Positions 1 through 11,636 of a stretch of 64,000 nucleotides of DNA are shown here, piece after piece. Position 1 is the stretch's first letter; the number at the start of each line of letters is the position of its first letter. Both the position numbers and the translations under genes were made by a program. The stretch lies in contig VICG01000003.1 in NCBI GenBank assembly GCA_008692225.1, positions 1,419,501-1,483,500 on the forward strand, in the 5' to 3' direction. The notes beneath the pieces were generated by a model that saw only the letters and a list, made by a program, of their open reading frames with translations, searched no databases and was not told the origin of the DNA. The stretch comes from Monilinia fructicola. Its lineage: Eukaryota; Ascomycota; Leotiomycetes; Helotiales; Sclerotiniaceae.

Positions 1-1438
1 CAATGAGCTGACTGTTCAAGCAAACACCATCCATTTTGGAACAGCCCCAGACTGTTATATCTCCATCTGCATTGCGGATTGCACAAGATCGGTCATTATC
101 GGGAGCTCCTATCTCATCCCACAGCTCAAACTCCAACACTATGCTACCCCCCGCTACTCCCAAGATTGGACAGAGAGAAAAGTCAACTATCGACAAAATA
201 ATCGAAGAACACGACAGAAAAACTGCTGAAAGACTAGAAGCTAGGAAAGCTCATGCACTTCGCTTGGGCTACAAAGGCATTAAGAAAAATGCAGGGGGCA
301 GAAATGTAAACAGGTCTTCCGGAGGTCAAGATGAGTATATAGCAAATCCTCAGAACAGATCTATGTCTAGACACCCTGGGGTGCCGGAACCAATTGCAGC
401 TAGGCAAACTTACCATTCCCATCTTCAAGGATCAACTCCGAGCTCAGGAATTTTTGGAAAACAACAATTTTCACCAAATGGGCCAAATGCAACAATCTCC
501 TGCAGCTCTGGGCCCTTTCCAGCAAATGGGTCAAAACAGAATGATTCCTCATCGACAAAACAACAGAAATATAAGAGAGGTATCACATCAGCCCCAGTAA
601 GTACTGCAAACCCTCTTAGCCAGCATAATTATCAGCACTCCCAATCGAATATGAACCCTTTCCAGCAAAGACCCAACAAGGTGACAACCCATCTGTGGAT
701 AGAGTTTTCGCCCCAAATATTAACAGACAAGCGTCAGGCTATGGCAACCATGCACCCGTCTCTCATATTCAAAGCTTTAATTCGAGACAACTCATGCAGC
801 CTCGACTACCAAATCACTCTTCCCAGCGGATGGGCCAGGCAAGGCACGGTTCTGGACCCTCTGCTCTCAATCATAGTGCAGGCTATGAAGAGCCGCATGT
901 GCCGCTATTCCCCGAGAGAAACTCATGGGAACCACCAATAACCAACATCATACGTGGTGGGGCCAATAATCGGCGCCAAATCTCAGTCAGTCAAATGCAG
1001 CAGTTTGAGGCGCAGCAGCAAGCAAATGCAGGCATATCCCCACAAGCTTTCACTCACCAATCCTGCGGCGCCTAACCAATTCAATGATTGGTATACGACT
1101 CCGATTGATCCCTTTTCTCCGACATCCTTTAGACATGAAGCGAATAGTGACCAATTTTCACAGTCAATGATGGCCAACCCGTTTGCTCCTCCTCCCGGAC
1201 AAACTTCTTTCACACACACTCCAAAGGATAGGGACGGATTTGATATTCCATTCAAGTGAGATACGCTGCAACCACCCCAAGCTTGACAAGAGATTTCGGA
1301 CGGCCATCTTCGCAGACCTCAAACCAAGACCCAGCTCTACCCAGCCATTCCGTTCTTTTGTTTTCTCCAAGATACATGGGAGCTCAACAGGAGAGCCTCG
1401 CAGCAGCTAGGACTCCGAGTTTCCAAACCCATTTCTAG
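1..1438 (+). CDS. Gln/Asn/Pro-rich hypothetical protein, 5'-truncated and frameshifted
   Basis: I do not recognise the family. The locus begins at or before the window edge, because the first reading frame opens at about position 12 without a convincing ATG. Near the start is a charged helical stretch (DKIIEEHDRKTAERLEARKA), followed by low-complexity Q/N/S/P-rich sequence typical of fungal transcription-associated or RNA-associated proteins. The coherent sequence moves between frames at about 470 (TTTT run), 594 (CCCC), 672 (CCC), 1065 and 1255, and ends with a stop near 1436-1438. Most switches sit in homopolymers, so I infer sequence errors rather than introns: a GTAAGT near 597 has no acceptor that restores frame. 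A decayed pseudogene is the alternative. The function is unknown. Confidence 0.5.
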
Positions 1439-3226
1439 GCGGCAGATGGAAAAGACCGTTCTGATGGGTTGAAATTTACACATTTCTCTTTTCTCTTTCC
1501 ATGACACCCGAGTATGCACTTGCGTGCAGACTTAAGCATTTATTTTCCTTCCTTCTCTAATTTCAGGATATGCGGAGATTTTGGCAAATATCGTCTTGTG
1601 AGGCGAAGGACTAATCTCTGGTCTATTGCTGCATAGAGGACACCTCAAGGTCGTGGGCCTAGCTTTCCGGCAGCCTAACTGGGTAGATGCTCTGCTTTCT
1701 TCACAAAGACGTCTTTCCAAATAGTTCAATTAATAGCTTATTCGAGCAAAAATAAAAACCCCCAATTCTTTTGGCGAAGCACAGTGAAATCTTTTCATAT
1801 CGTGAATTTTGCTTTCAAACCCGGGCAAACTGACGAATAAACAGATCCCTCTTTGCTAATATGGGTGTTAACCTTGCTAGAAGCTTCACTAATTGTGGTT
1901 TTTAGGTTTTGAATGCCTCCAGCAAGCCTTGGACATTGATAATTGTGGCCAAACCGTCCAGTGCACGTGATATGTGAGCTCTCGATAAAATTAGTCTTAA
2001 CGTTGTATTTTGAATTACAACTCGATCCGTACATGCAATGGTTTCCTCACCAAATGCACTCCTCTAATACTTTTCACTCTCACTCTTTTCTGTTCTTGTC
2101 AGTCCTTAGACAGCCATTGAAACAATTTCGTGTGAGGCAACTGGGCCCAATCCATGGAACATACCGCGGAACTACACATACATTTCAATTGCTCTCCGAG
2201 GCATGGACCAAGTCTACAGATCTTCTCTCCGCCGTGCCACATTCTTTCCTCTATCACACAATCCTCTGAACAAGACTGTCCATTATCTTCAGCTCTACTA
2301 CTGCTGCGGAAGAAAAATACAGGTTGGTTTGTTCTCAAGCCGTTCACAATTGGTGGTCGATAGGTGCTTGTGGGAAGATGGTATCTTTTGGTATTAACTT
2401 CATAATAGCGCATTTCTCTGTAGTGGAGAACGTGAGGATGTGTCCAAAAGAGGCGTCTGGTGCGTGTGCATGATACAGAATCTCAACTGCGGAAAAAATA
2501 TTTCTCATAATGAGGTGAGTTGTTACCTAGCCAATCATTGTAGAACCTACAGTATGACGTCATCTCAAGCTATCGTTATCGATTGTAATTAGCGAGATAG
2601 GGGGTCGCCAAATATTTTTCTAGCCATGCTACGAACTCTTTTTTTCCGTGGCGCAGTGGAAGTGAAGAAAAGAAAAAGAAAAACCTTGGTTGGCAGTGCT
2701 ACTGGTTGAATTGAAGCTGGGAAAATTTGTGTCGAAGCATGGTCTGTCGAAGGAGATCCAAAAGTGGCAGATCATCGAAATTTGCCACTCAATGAGCACT
2801 TGGTTTGGTATGACACCACTGCCAAAACTTTGCTGGTACCTTATGGCTTTACTGGTATGTGATTTGGAAACCACCTGTTCAAAATTAATTCGTGAAATAT
2901 CTGAATGATTAAATGCAATTCGCAGACAATCATGAACTTACAAAGATTGGAGTGAATCTTTTCAAACCTATCATTACTCAATTCGATCTATACAACTACC
3001 AATTACCTAGGTAACCAGTCAATTAGAGCTTTTAAGAAAATCTGTACATCGTTTCCAGCGTGATTCGCCCCGACCAATCCGATGTGTCTGATATATACTC
3101 GTGTGCTCATATATTAGTAACTTAAACGCCGTCATTATGCCGATTTCAAAATTTTCTACCCCTTTCCGTCTCTTCCATTATTATGATCCACTCCGTTGTA
3201 TTAGAAAACTTCTCTATTTTTTCCAT
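1439..3226. other. Intergenic region, no gene seen
   Basis: This stretch follows the left-edge gene and precedes the lipase stop codon. It holds only short overlapping open frames on both strands with no recognisable domain, no splice-consistent chain and no tandem repeat. It probably contains the 3' UTRs of two convergent genes. Confidence 0.5.
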
Positions 3227-5613
3227 TCATGTCCAGATGATTCGATCACTGTCACTTTGACTTTGACTACTTTCTGCAGCATCTCGCCCTCCAGAAACTC
3301 CAGGCCGTTGGCTATCCCAGATTTCTACCTTTTCACATCCGATCGGGACCCGACACTTGTTTCTATCTTGCTCTGAACATGTTTTCCAAATAACTTCTTT
3401 GACTTCTTGTCCGACTTGTTCAAGAACATCCATTGCCCACTGTTGGATTGATACATGTTAGTACAAAAAGGGGGGGAGGAGCAAAAAACGCAATGATCAA
3501 GGGGACATACGATAACATCCAAGTGCTCATACTCCTCTATCACCTTCTGATGAACGACTTTTACGCATGGCTCTCTTCCTCTCTCGAATCTTCGAAGCAG
3601 CCTCCTTCCGTCAACCAAATCATCAGATCCGGCCACCCATAGAGCAAAAGGAGGGACATGCTCATTATACCAAGCTGTACTACCTTTGATTCCCCTTTTC
3701 TTTTTATTTTCCAGTATTTCTGCTCCAGTTTGCATCTCGTTCTCGAGAGGCCTTGATGCAGCGGCCGAAATTTTCTTGCCTTTCCCTTTCCATTTCGCCT
3801 TCAATTTTTTCATTTCACCATTGTTGTCAGGATTATTTGGTGTGTCGCCCCATATCCACCTATCCTCCTCCTCCTCTTGTATTACCTCCTCTTTTGTTGC
3901 CAATATACACTTCTGCTTAGCGAAACACTCCCTCCCTAGCCACCATCTCATACTCTCTGCACTAACATACACAGGAGCGAATTGAAAACATCGATCTCTG
4001 GTTGCTTTATCCCATCTGGCGTCACTCCAGTTGAATAAAAAGTGAAAAACGTGATATCCCATAATCCCATAAAGACGCCCTGGCACAATCTTGTGCATAG
4101 TCATCATAAACGGAATGAAAGCATGGATACCGAAGATGATGCGAAAAAATGAAGGGGAAATTATGCGCATAAATTTAAAGTACGCTTTGCCAATGAGAGG
4201 ACCTGCATAAGCTGCCGGAGCTAACGCACAAAACACAGAAAGCTTTTCGCCTAACTCTGGGCGTTGCTCTTTTGCGAGCGCGACGAATGTTTGTGTTGTC
4301 CCCTGAGAGTGGGCAATGAGCCCAAGTTTGGGGAAACCTGTTTCAGAAAGAACGCGAGACGTAAGCGCCGGCAAGTCCATTACACCCATCTGGCGAATAT
4401 TCCAAGCCCACATGCGAGGGTCGGAGTATTCAAGGAGAGTGTGCTCTGGTTTAAACCCGCATCGATTGTTACCGAGCCAGATATCATACCCTTGTTTGCA
4501 AAGGTAAAATGCGAGAGAATGGTCATCGTTTGTGCAATAAGCACCTGATGATTGCAAAAGCCCATGTATCATTAAGACAGGATACTTGGGCTTCAAATTG
4601 GGGTTTGAAGAAAGTGGCCGACTTGGTCCTTGGTTGGTGAACAATCCTGGGCCGCGAGCCGCGCGTTGTTCGGCTGACATGGGAGTATATTCATTTGGGT
4701 TGTATACGTGCCATAATACGATAATAAAGCCATCCTCTGTCTGAACTTTCAGTTCCTCAACATCCAGACCTACCCTACGGGCATAATATCCCACATCGCA
4801 AACCAAAGGATCCTTTCCTCCTTCTGTCGGTATGAACTCGCCTTGTCCCGCGTCATCTTCATTATCATCAGATTTTTCGCGGGAAAATTTTCGGCGATTC
4901 ATTTTCTTCCAATTTCTCTCCTCCTGCCTCCTTCTCTTCCTCCGTTCTCTCTCTTCTGTGTAAAATACCCTTCCTCGATCCGGGTCCCTGAAGGTAGCTT
5001 TGTACCAAAGATATCTACAAATAGCTGGCACACTCATAACTCCCGCTCCCATTACAATTATCCCCAAAAATGCGCAGCTTAAGAAGAAACTCGTAGTTCT
5101 GAATGTCCAGCATTGTAAATCTCTTGTGATCGACGAAGGGCCATATAGTGGTAGAGGGGGGAATAAAGGATGCGTTCGCGATGGTGGCATGGCTCGTCGA
5201 AGTGAGCCTTGTCCTGAAGTTTGCACGTCATCCCCTCTATCTTCTTGTGAATGCCCCTTTTGCTTGCCCTCCGCCAACCGGTTCTCCTCGTCTATAAGCT
5301 CGCCCGTCCCTTCGGTCTCACTAATCATATTACCACCCACGCCTCTCGCCTGCCTCCTAAGACCATTCAGTCTCTCCGCTTCTTCCAATGGTGGTCCTGG
5401 CAATCTTCCTCCATCCTCCATGACAACTACCGTATCCCTTGGCGTCAGATAATCTGCTCTTATCGCAGTTCCAGACCCAGTCTCGTCATCCTCCGGCTCG
5501 ACGTGAGAGAGCTTCGCAGCTTGACTCGCATATGCGAACTCGGATTCAGGCTCCTTAGCCATCGCGGAATATCGTACGTACTCGAATCGCTTCGAGTTGA
5601 ATCTCGAATTCAT
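3227..5613 (-). CDS. Steryl-ester hydrolase / triacylglycerol lipase (Tgl1/Yeh1-like alpha/beta hydrolase)
   Basis: The protein (about 771 aa) is an acid-lipase-family alpha/beta hydrolase of the yeast Tgl1/Yeh1/Yeh2 type, which cleaves steryl esters or triacylglycerol at lipid droplets or the ER/plasma membrane. One hydrophobic segment lies at residues about 174-197. The lipase fold starts near residue 285 (DVEELKVQTEDGFIIVLWH), and the oxyanion-loop region reads VLMIHGLLQSSG. The nucleophile is Ser436 in AHSQG, with Ala in the first Gly position. Likely acid and base are Asp664/665 (AGSDDLVD) and His697 (YEHLDVIW). One intron (3440-3510, 71 bp) has donor GTATGT, branch TACTAAC and acceptor AACAG, and its removal joins HLDVI to WAMDVLEQ. 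The first ATG is at 5613; an in-frame MAKEPESE about 18 residues later is an alternative start. The gene is intact, unlike its neighbours, and converges on nothing nearby. Confidence 0.88.
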
Positions 5614-6269
5614 CCAAGTATTTTCTCGAGTGGAGCCTTCGAAATCATGGAACTCGACGATCTTTTTTTCTCCCCTGCCCCTGCCTGCGTGCTATCCTGC
5701 GCAATTTACATACACAATTCAAATTATCAAACCTCCCAATTAAACCCAGGAAACGCGACCCGATTTTTTGCAAGCCAGTAAAAGAAAGGAATGAGTTATG
5801 AGCAATCGAAAGAACAACAACCTCCCAAACAGAAAACACAAATGCGCAAACTACAAAAGTAGGAAATGCGAGACAGTACCGGCCCCAGATGATGCGCAAC
5901 GTCAATAACTGGCCGTGCACATGTATCGCCGTTGATAGATTTATCATCAAATTATCTTATTGGCTCAACACAAAATGAGTGGGGGGCTCAAAGTTTGGTG
6001 TTCTCTCGCATGTGAGAGAACGCGCTGGCTCGAATTGATAAAGGGGGTTGGTTCATCGCATGAAATTCTCGTCTTGTAATGGGCAATAAATGCTGATAAA
6101 TGAATCAAAGCAACGTGTTGTGTGTTTCAAAGCAAGAACACTAGATGAATTCATATACAAAAATTAGAATTTGTGTTTATATAGAACCCATAAGTTTTCT
6201 ATAGGGTTGTGCTCTATTGGCCATGTATTATCTTCTTTCAAAGGATGTATCCTTATAGATTCTTGCACT
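5614..6269. other. Intergenic region between lipase and PEX6
   Basis: This is the lipase 5' region followed by the PEX6 3' region. I see no gene: a 101-codon minus-strand open frame (5645-5950) lacks any domain or splice context. Confidence 0.5.
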
Positions 6270-9200
6270 TTAATACAAATTCTCTTCGTCCTCCACATTA
6301 CCATCCTGAAATAATCCCTGCACTGACTCCTTTCCTTTCCCTTTTGCTCTAATCGTACCATTCAGTTGTTCTCCTTCACTGTCATTATTGTAACCATCCT
6401 CGGTGTTCTCATCCCATCCACCCGTATCTTTTGCCTTGCCTTTGCCTTTAACATCTATTCTTCCTTTTCCTTTCCCTTTCCTCGAACTTCTCGAGCTTCC
6501 CGATGAGCTGGGTCTTTGCAAAGCCTTGTCTTTATCTTTTCCACCCTCAAACTGACCTCTCACTCTTGCATAATGCTCCAGTTCTCCAGCGCTGACACTA
6601 GGAACTAACTCCCTTTCTGCAGCTTCAAAATCTTCTTCTTGTACTACTACACGCAGATCATCTTCTTTCGCATAGTGATCGAACCAATATGCCGTTGAAA
6701 CTTTTCCTTTGCCCTCACTTAGGCGTTGGGTGTTGAGTTTAGCGAGATGTGAATCCACAAGAGATGCTTGACGAGTTACAGCTTTGAGCATGGCATCAGA
6801 GCAAAGTGCATAGAAATCTGCTCCTGTGTATGTAAATGGGAGTTTGGAAGCGACGCGTGAAAGAGATAGCGTAGGAGAGAGTGTAAATCTATGAAGGTCA
6901 GCGTAACTCAAGGTCATAGATTTTAGATGACTTACTTCCTTGTTAAAGCCTCCAAAATTGTCTCTTGCTTCTCGTGAGTATCACTTACTCCCAAGTACAA
7001 CATCTTGTCAAATCTTCCTGGTCTCAACAACGCTGCATCCAAGAGATCCGGTCGATTTGTTGCTCCAATCACAAACACGCCTCCACCGCCCTCATCTCCA
7101 TCAGACATACCGTCCAACTCTGCCAATAGTTGTGAAACGATTCGGTCCATTACTCCACCACTGTCTCCTTGGTTGCCTCTCTTCGGTGCCACGGAATCAA
7201 GCTCGTCGAAAAATACAACACAAGGTCGTGCATCGCGCGCCCGTTGGAAGACTCGTCGAACATTGGCCTCAGACTCACCAATGTACATGTTCAGTAGCTC
7301 CGGACCCTTGACACTGAAGAAATTGAGACTGAATTCTGTCGCAATAGCCTTAGCAAGCAATGTTTTTCCAGTACCGGGAGGACCATAAAACAGGATTCCA
7401 GATCTTTTCTTCATTCCCTTTGCGAACAATTCCGGTCGCTCGAGAGGTAATTGGATGGTCTCCATTACTGCATCTTTGACGTTCGACAAACCACCTACAT
7501 CATCCCAACCAACGTTTGGAATCTTGGGCGCCCCAATTGCATCGGCGAAATTTTTGCGTGCCGCATCTACTGCAAAATCAAAATCTGCTTTGGTAAGGCA
7601 GCGACCTGCTGGACCGCCAGAAACAATTATATCACGAACTGTAACAATTTTCTCGGGGCTCGTAGACGCTGCTGCGAGTGCTTCTATCCGAGAGTTGCGT
7701 GCTACAAGAGCTCGATCCACAACATCAACTAAATCTCCAGCTACAAGAGCTGCAGTTTTAAACGGCTACTGAACTGAGATCTACATCTGGCGCGAGAGCA
7801 ACAGATTGGTCATCAACAATTCCACGAAGTATTCCCTCCCGCTCCCACTCATCAGGAGCAGTCATCTCGAGCTCGTGAGTGAATAAACCCCGAATGCCGT
7901 CTGGAATCTTGTCAACTTCAGTTGTAGTTGCGATAATTACTCGAGTTCCGCTTTGAATATCTTTCAAAGTAGTGACCATTCTATCAGCAGTGAGAGCCTC
8001 AATGTGACGTATGAGAAGGGCGCAGAATTCAGGACCACAATTCATAGCCCTTTCAGCCCGCGCCTCCAAAAAATCCGGCAGTTTTGACATCGCTTCCGGC
8101 TCCGCCTTCGCTGACTATGTCTTGAGCATCAAGCTTAAACGTATGCAAACCAATATCTGCACAAGCTTTAGCTGCCAATGTTGCTTTTCCAATGTGACGT
8201 TGGGTAGATACAAGGAGGATTGCAAGCGGCGGTAACTTCAGATGTATGGCTCTAGGGCTTGTAGCTGCGGCAATCAATTCTCTCAGGCGTCGTTGTAAAG
8301 TCGTGACATGTGGTCGCTTTACTTCTGGTATTGCCGTGAATTCAAGATCATTCTTAGAGATTGACTTCAGCCCTAAGTAATACTCCCAGGAATTGTCCAT
8401 AGCTGCAGGTAATCGACTATTTTCACTGCCAGACTGCATCATACGTGTATTGGAGGCATCTATCGAGGCAACGCCTCCCCAAATATCATCATCTTCTTCG
8501 CTATCCTCCGGATTGTCCTTCGTCGAACCAACGTAGCTTATTCTGTACCAAGCGACACCAGTAGTCTTTATTGATTTACTCATTTCGGCATCATTCAGTG
8601 TTGTATTTGATAGAATATCATCATCAATTTCAAGGTCTTCAGCTGCTGCTGAAGACTGATGTAAAGTTCGACCGAGCCCTTCGTCGATTGGGACAGCTAT
8701 CAGATCGCCCTTTCTTACGATTCTCGTCCTTCCAGCGAAATGTCTTTTCAGCCCAGCGAATAAAGCATTTTGCAAAGTACGCTCATTGGGAAGCGGGAGT
8801 TGATATCTTCATGAGAGTTAATTCTTTTGCCACGGGGGGGTTGGAAAAGCTAGTAATTTTTAGCCAGTGGCGCCTTCATTACTTGCGGTGCGCGTTTTCA
8901 GAGGCGCAATACGACAGTACGAGGTGTTTTTCCAAATTTGCAAGGAGTATGGGTGACATATAGGCCAATGGGCTTGCTGGTTTTCTGGACTTGGGACTCA
9001 AAGAAAGACAGCCTTCGACCATCCTGTTTGCTACGTGGTATTTTGGTCATGGGACGGTGTGAATAGCTTTCCCGGTAGACCAAACACTTTCACAGGTCTC
9101 CAAGGTTTCTCTTCATCTACTTCTCCAAAAACTCCCAAGCCCCCAAAGCCCAGCACCATTAGCAGGAGGTTTCTGCGGCTACCTCTAAGCGTACCCAGTC

Positions 9201-10506
9201 TCCTGAAAAGCACCCAATCTTGGTCAAAGAATTGATATCAACGAATATCCTCGCCTCCTCATCGTCGTCGGCATTAGGCTTTGGGTGTAGCATCTCGTCG
9301 TAAAGCGGTCTAGCTAGTCCTTGGGTTTTTGAACAATCGTCCACTTTGTCCACCAGCACGAGTAGTCGTCGTGAAAAGAGGAAAATACAGATCCTGGAGT
9401 AGCGACAACCGTTTGTCCTTCGTCCACCAGGAACAATTGTTTGAGGAGATCCCGGCTGTATCGTCGATATTCCACTGGCGTTATGGGCGGGTAGCATTGG
9501 AGCTTGTAGCGAAATCATGTCCTCCATAGAATCATCCGATAGACTATCATTATCGGTATTACTTTCTAACTCGGTTTCTGTTTCTGTAACATAATCAGAT
9601 TCCTCCTCAAAAGCAGTATCGGTTTTGTATCTGTCCTCGGCAGCGGAATAGAATTGATCATTACTTGTATCCTCGTCCTCTTCCGCCACTTGATTTAACC
9701 CTTGATTTAAAGGAATTGGAGTCTGTTTTCGCGGGCTCTTTCCATGGTGTCCAGTTTGTGTGACAATGATTTTGGTATTCGGTGACAATAACCCCTGACC
9801 CAACAGGCTCACTGAGGGTGACCTTCGCTGGAGGGGGGAGGAACATGGGTGATTGGATGAGGTTGTAAGGGTAATTGGACGTAATCTCCGGTATGCACAA
9901 CTTTCAAAGATCTTAAAGCCTCCCGCGAATGGCCTTGGTAAGTTTATCCTCTGGCCGTGTCCCGCCCTTGACCTTCGACTGCCCGTTCATCTGTGGATGT
10001 TCTCCATGAAACGTCCCTTCACCATTTTCTAATCTCTTCGCAGACTCTCCTTCAATTGTAACAAATATCGTTTCTAGTGGTAGTGGTACAATATCTAGAG
10101 CGCGTACTTCAATCCCGGTTCGACTGCTCGATAACTTTGATGGCGCAACTCTCTGCAGACCCTCGGCGAATGCTTGTAGGGTAGGGGAGTCCGGTGAGAA
10201 TTGAATTGTGGAATGCGACAGGGTGCTCGAGGACCTGACAGGAACAACGGTCCATGTTGAGTCCTCGATTGCTTTGGATGGACCCCAAGGAGATATCGCA
10301 ATGTGTTGAACTGTTTCCACAGATACACCGCTCTGTGCTAGAAATAAATCTTTTGCCAGATCCTCAGATATAATTCCTACGTCCCCTTTAACATGCTCAT
10401 CCAGAAACAATCTCGCAGAAATGGGAGCCTTAGCTTGACGTCTTCTCTTTCGTTTCTTACTCTGTGCAGAAGATGGCATTGCGTTATTCGAAGAGGGGAT
10501 TGACAT
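6270..10506 (-). CDS. PEX6: Peroxin-6, AAA+ ATPase for PEX5 receptor recycling (frameshifted in this sequence)
   Basis: PEX6 forms a hexamer with PEX1 that pulls ubiquitinated PEX5 out of the peroxisomal membrane. The N-terminal part (from ATG 10506, basic KKRKRRRQ, then SARLFLDEHVKGDVGIISEDLA) matches the fungal PEX6 N-domain. The second AAA domain lies at 7720-6932: Walker A GPPGTGKT, Walker B VVFFDELDSVAPKRG and second region of homology GATNRPDLLDAALLRPGRFD. An intron at 6889-6935 (GTAAGT to CATAG) joins EALTRK to FTLSPTL. The C-terminus is long and Lys/Gly/Ser-rich. The reading frame is broken at least eight times, mostly at homopolymers: GGG about 9926, a C run about 9828, GGG about 9806, C7 at 8834-8840, T6 at 8068-8073 and TTT about 7757. 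Removing or adding one base at each restores family-like sequence. I infer assembly error, since the gene is needed for peroxisome function; a true pseudogene is possible. Confidence 0.85.
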
Positions 10507-11057
10507 TCTTGGTCGATGGATTCGGGAGCTTGTGAACGATGATGCGGGTAAGGAGTAGCTACCTAAAGCTACCTAAGTGTCGGTAATAGTCCGTCGTCGT
10601 ACTTGACAACTGTCTTCTATGAGTTATCTCTACTTGAGTCACGCAGATGTTTAAAATCAAATCAATCAGATTCCAAAAATTACCATCCGCAATATTTCTC
10701 GGAGCTCTCCTTCAAAGGAAGGTATAGAAACAACCGGTCGGTCATGTATGGGCCGAGGCTTTTGGGAGCAAGTGACGCTAATTCCAAATACAGTCAGCAG
10801 TTATCGGAGCGGAAAAATATATTAGCCGATGCTTTCGACATTCTTTCTAATTCCCTACGGGACCAAAATTCTGACCTTTCGACAGTCAGTGAATCTTATG
10901 TTAAAAACCTAATTTCACTCACGATCTACCTGTTTTTGTTGCAGAGTTATGCAGAGTTATGCAGGAATCCTTTCATATAGCTCATATACTAAAAAGTGGA
11001 AGGACGAGCTAGTATGAACTCTATTATTATGAGAGCTAATCCATTTTTGGAGGCATT
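10507..11057. other. PEX6 upstream region
   Basis: Likely PEX6 promoter and upstream DNA. A 125-codon plus-strand frame here (10603-10980) has no recognisable content and I do not call it. Confidence 0.4.
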
Positions 11058-11187
11058 ACGATCACTTGGACGATCACTTGGACGATCACGATCACGATTA
11101 CGATCATAAGCATTATTATTACTATTATTGAAGCTATTCAGAGATTCGAAGTTGTTGAGCCTATTTGAAGTTGTTGAGCCTATTTGA
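11058..11187. repeat. Short direct repeats (12-bp and 19-bp units)
   Basis: ACGATCACTTGG occurs twice in tandem at about 11058-11085 and then degenerates into CGATCA-type repeats. A 19-bp unit (GAAGTTGTTGAGCCTATTT) is duplicated head-to-tail at about 11148-11186. These start a cluster of different tandem repeats. Confidence 0.8.
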
Positions 11188-11300
11188 AGTGTTAACGTTG
11201 AAAAAAGCGATGGAATAGGGGGGGAAAGCGAAATGGAAAAAGCAATTTACCTTCGAATTTCAACGAAATAATTTTAACTTACCTTTAATATATAATAAAA

Positions 11301-11384
11301 GATTGAAAGATTGAAAGATTGAAAGATTGAAAGATTGAAAGAATAAAAGAATGAAAGAAGGAATGAAAGAATGAAAGAATGAAG
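11301..11384. repeat. GATTGAAA octamer tandem repeat
   Basis: Five perfect GATTGAAA units run from 11301 to 11340 and then decay to GAATGAAA-type units until about 11384. Confidence 0.9.
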
Positions 11385-11412
11385 GTATTCAAGAATTAGT
11401 ATATCGAATATT

Positions 11413-11469
11413 AAAGCTATTCAACGAACATTGAAGCTATTCAACGAACATTGAAGCTATTCAACGAAA
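11413..11469. repeat. 20-bp tandem repeat, about three copies
   Basis: The unit GAAGCTATTCAACGAACATT repeats about 2.8 times head-to-tail, with the first base changed in copy one and truncation at the end. Confidence 0.85.
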
Positions 11470-11486
11470 CTAATCCATTTTAAGCC

Positions 11487-11636
11487 AACTAACAGATTTT
11501 AGACTACCTACAGATAAACTAATAGATTTTAGACTACCCATAGATAAACTACCAGATTTTAGGCTTCTTTTAAATAAACTAACAGATTTTAGGCTTCTTT
11601 TAATCAAACTAACAGAATTCTAACTATTTATAGTTA
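11487..11636. repeat. 30-bp minisatellite, five copies
   Basis: Five consecutive 30-bp units each begin with AACTA-C/A-AGA and carry a central AGATTTTAG-type core. Copies diverge toward the 3' end: copies three and four share AGGCTTCTTTTAA, and copy five is the most divergent. The array is AT-rich and non-coding. Confidence 0.85.

Noticed and set aside
597..635. GTAAGT...AG as an intron in the left-edge gene
   Set aside because: At 39 bp it is too short for this genome and no acceptor nearby restores the downstream frame; a missing C in CCCC fits better.
5645..5950. 101-codon minus-strand frame upstream of the lipase
   Set aside because: Looks hydrophobic by chance; likely lipase 5' UTR or promoter.
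10603..10980. 125-codon plus-strand reading frame upstream of PEX6
   Set aside because: No domain, no splice context, poor composition, and it lies in the probable PEX6 promoter.
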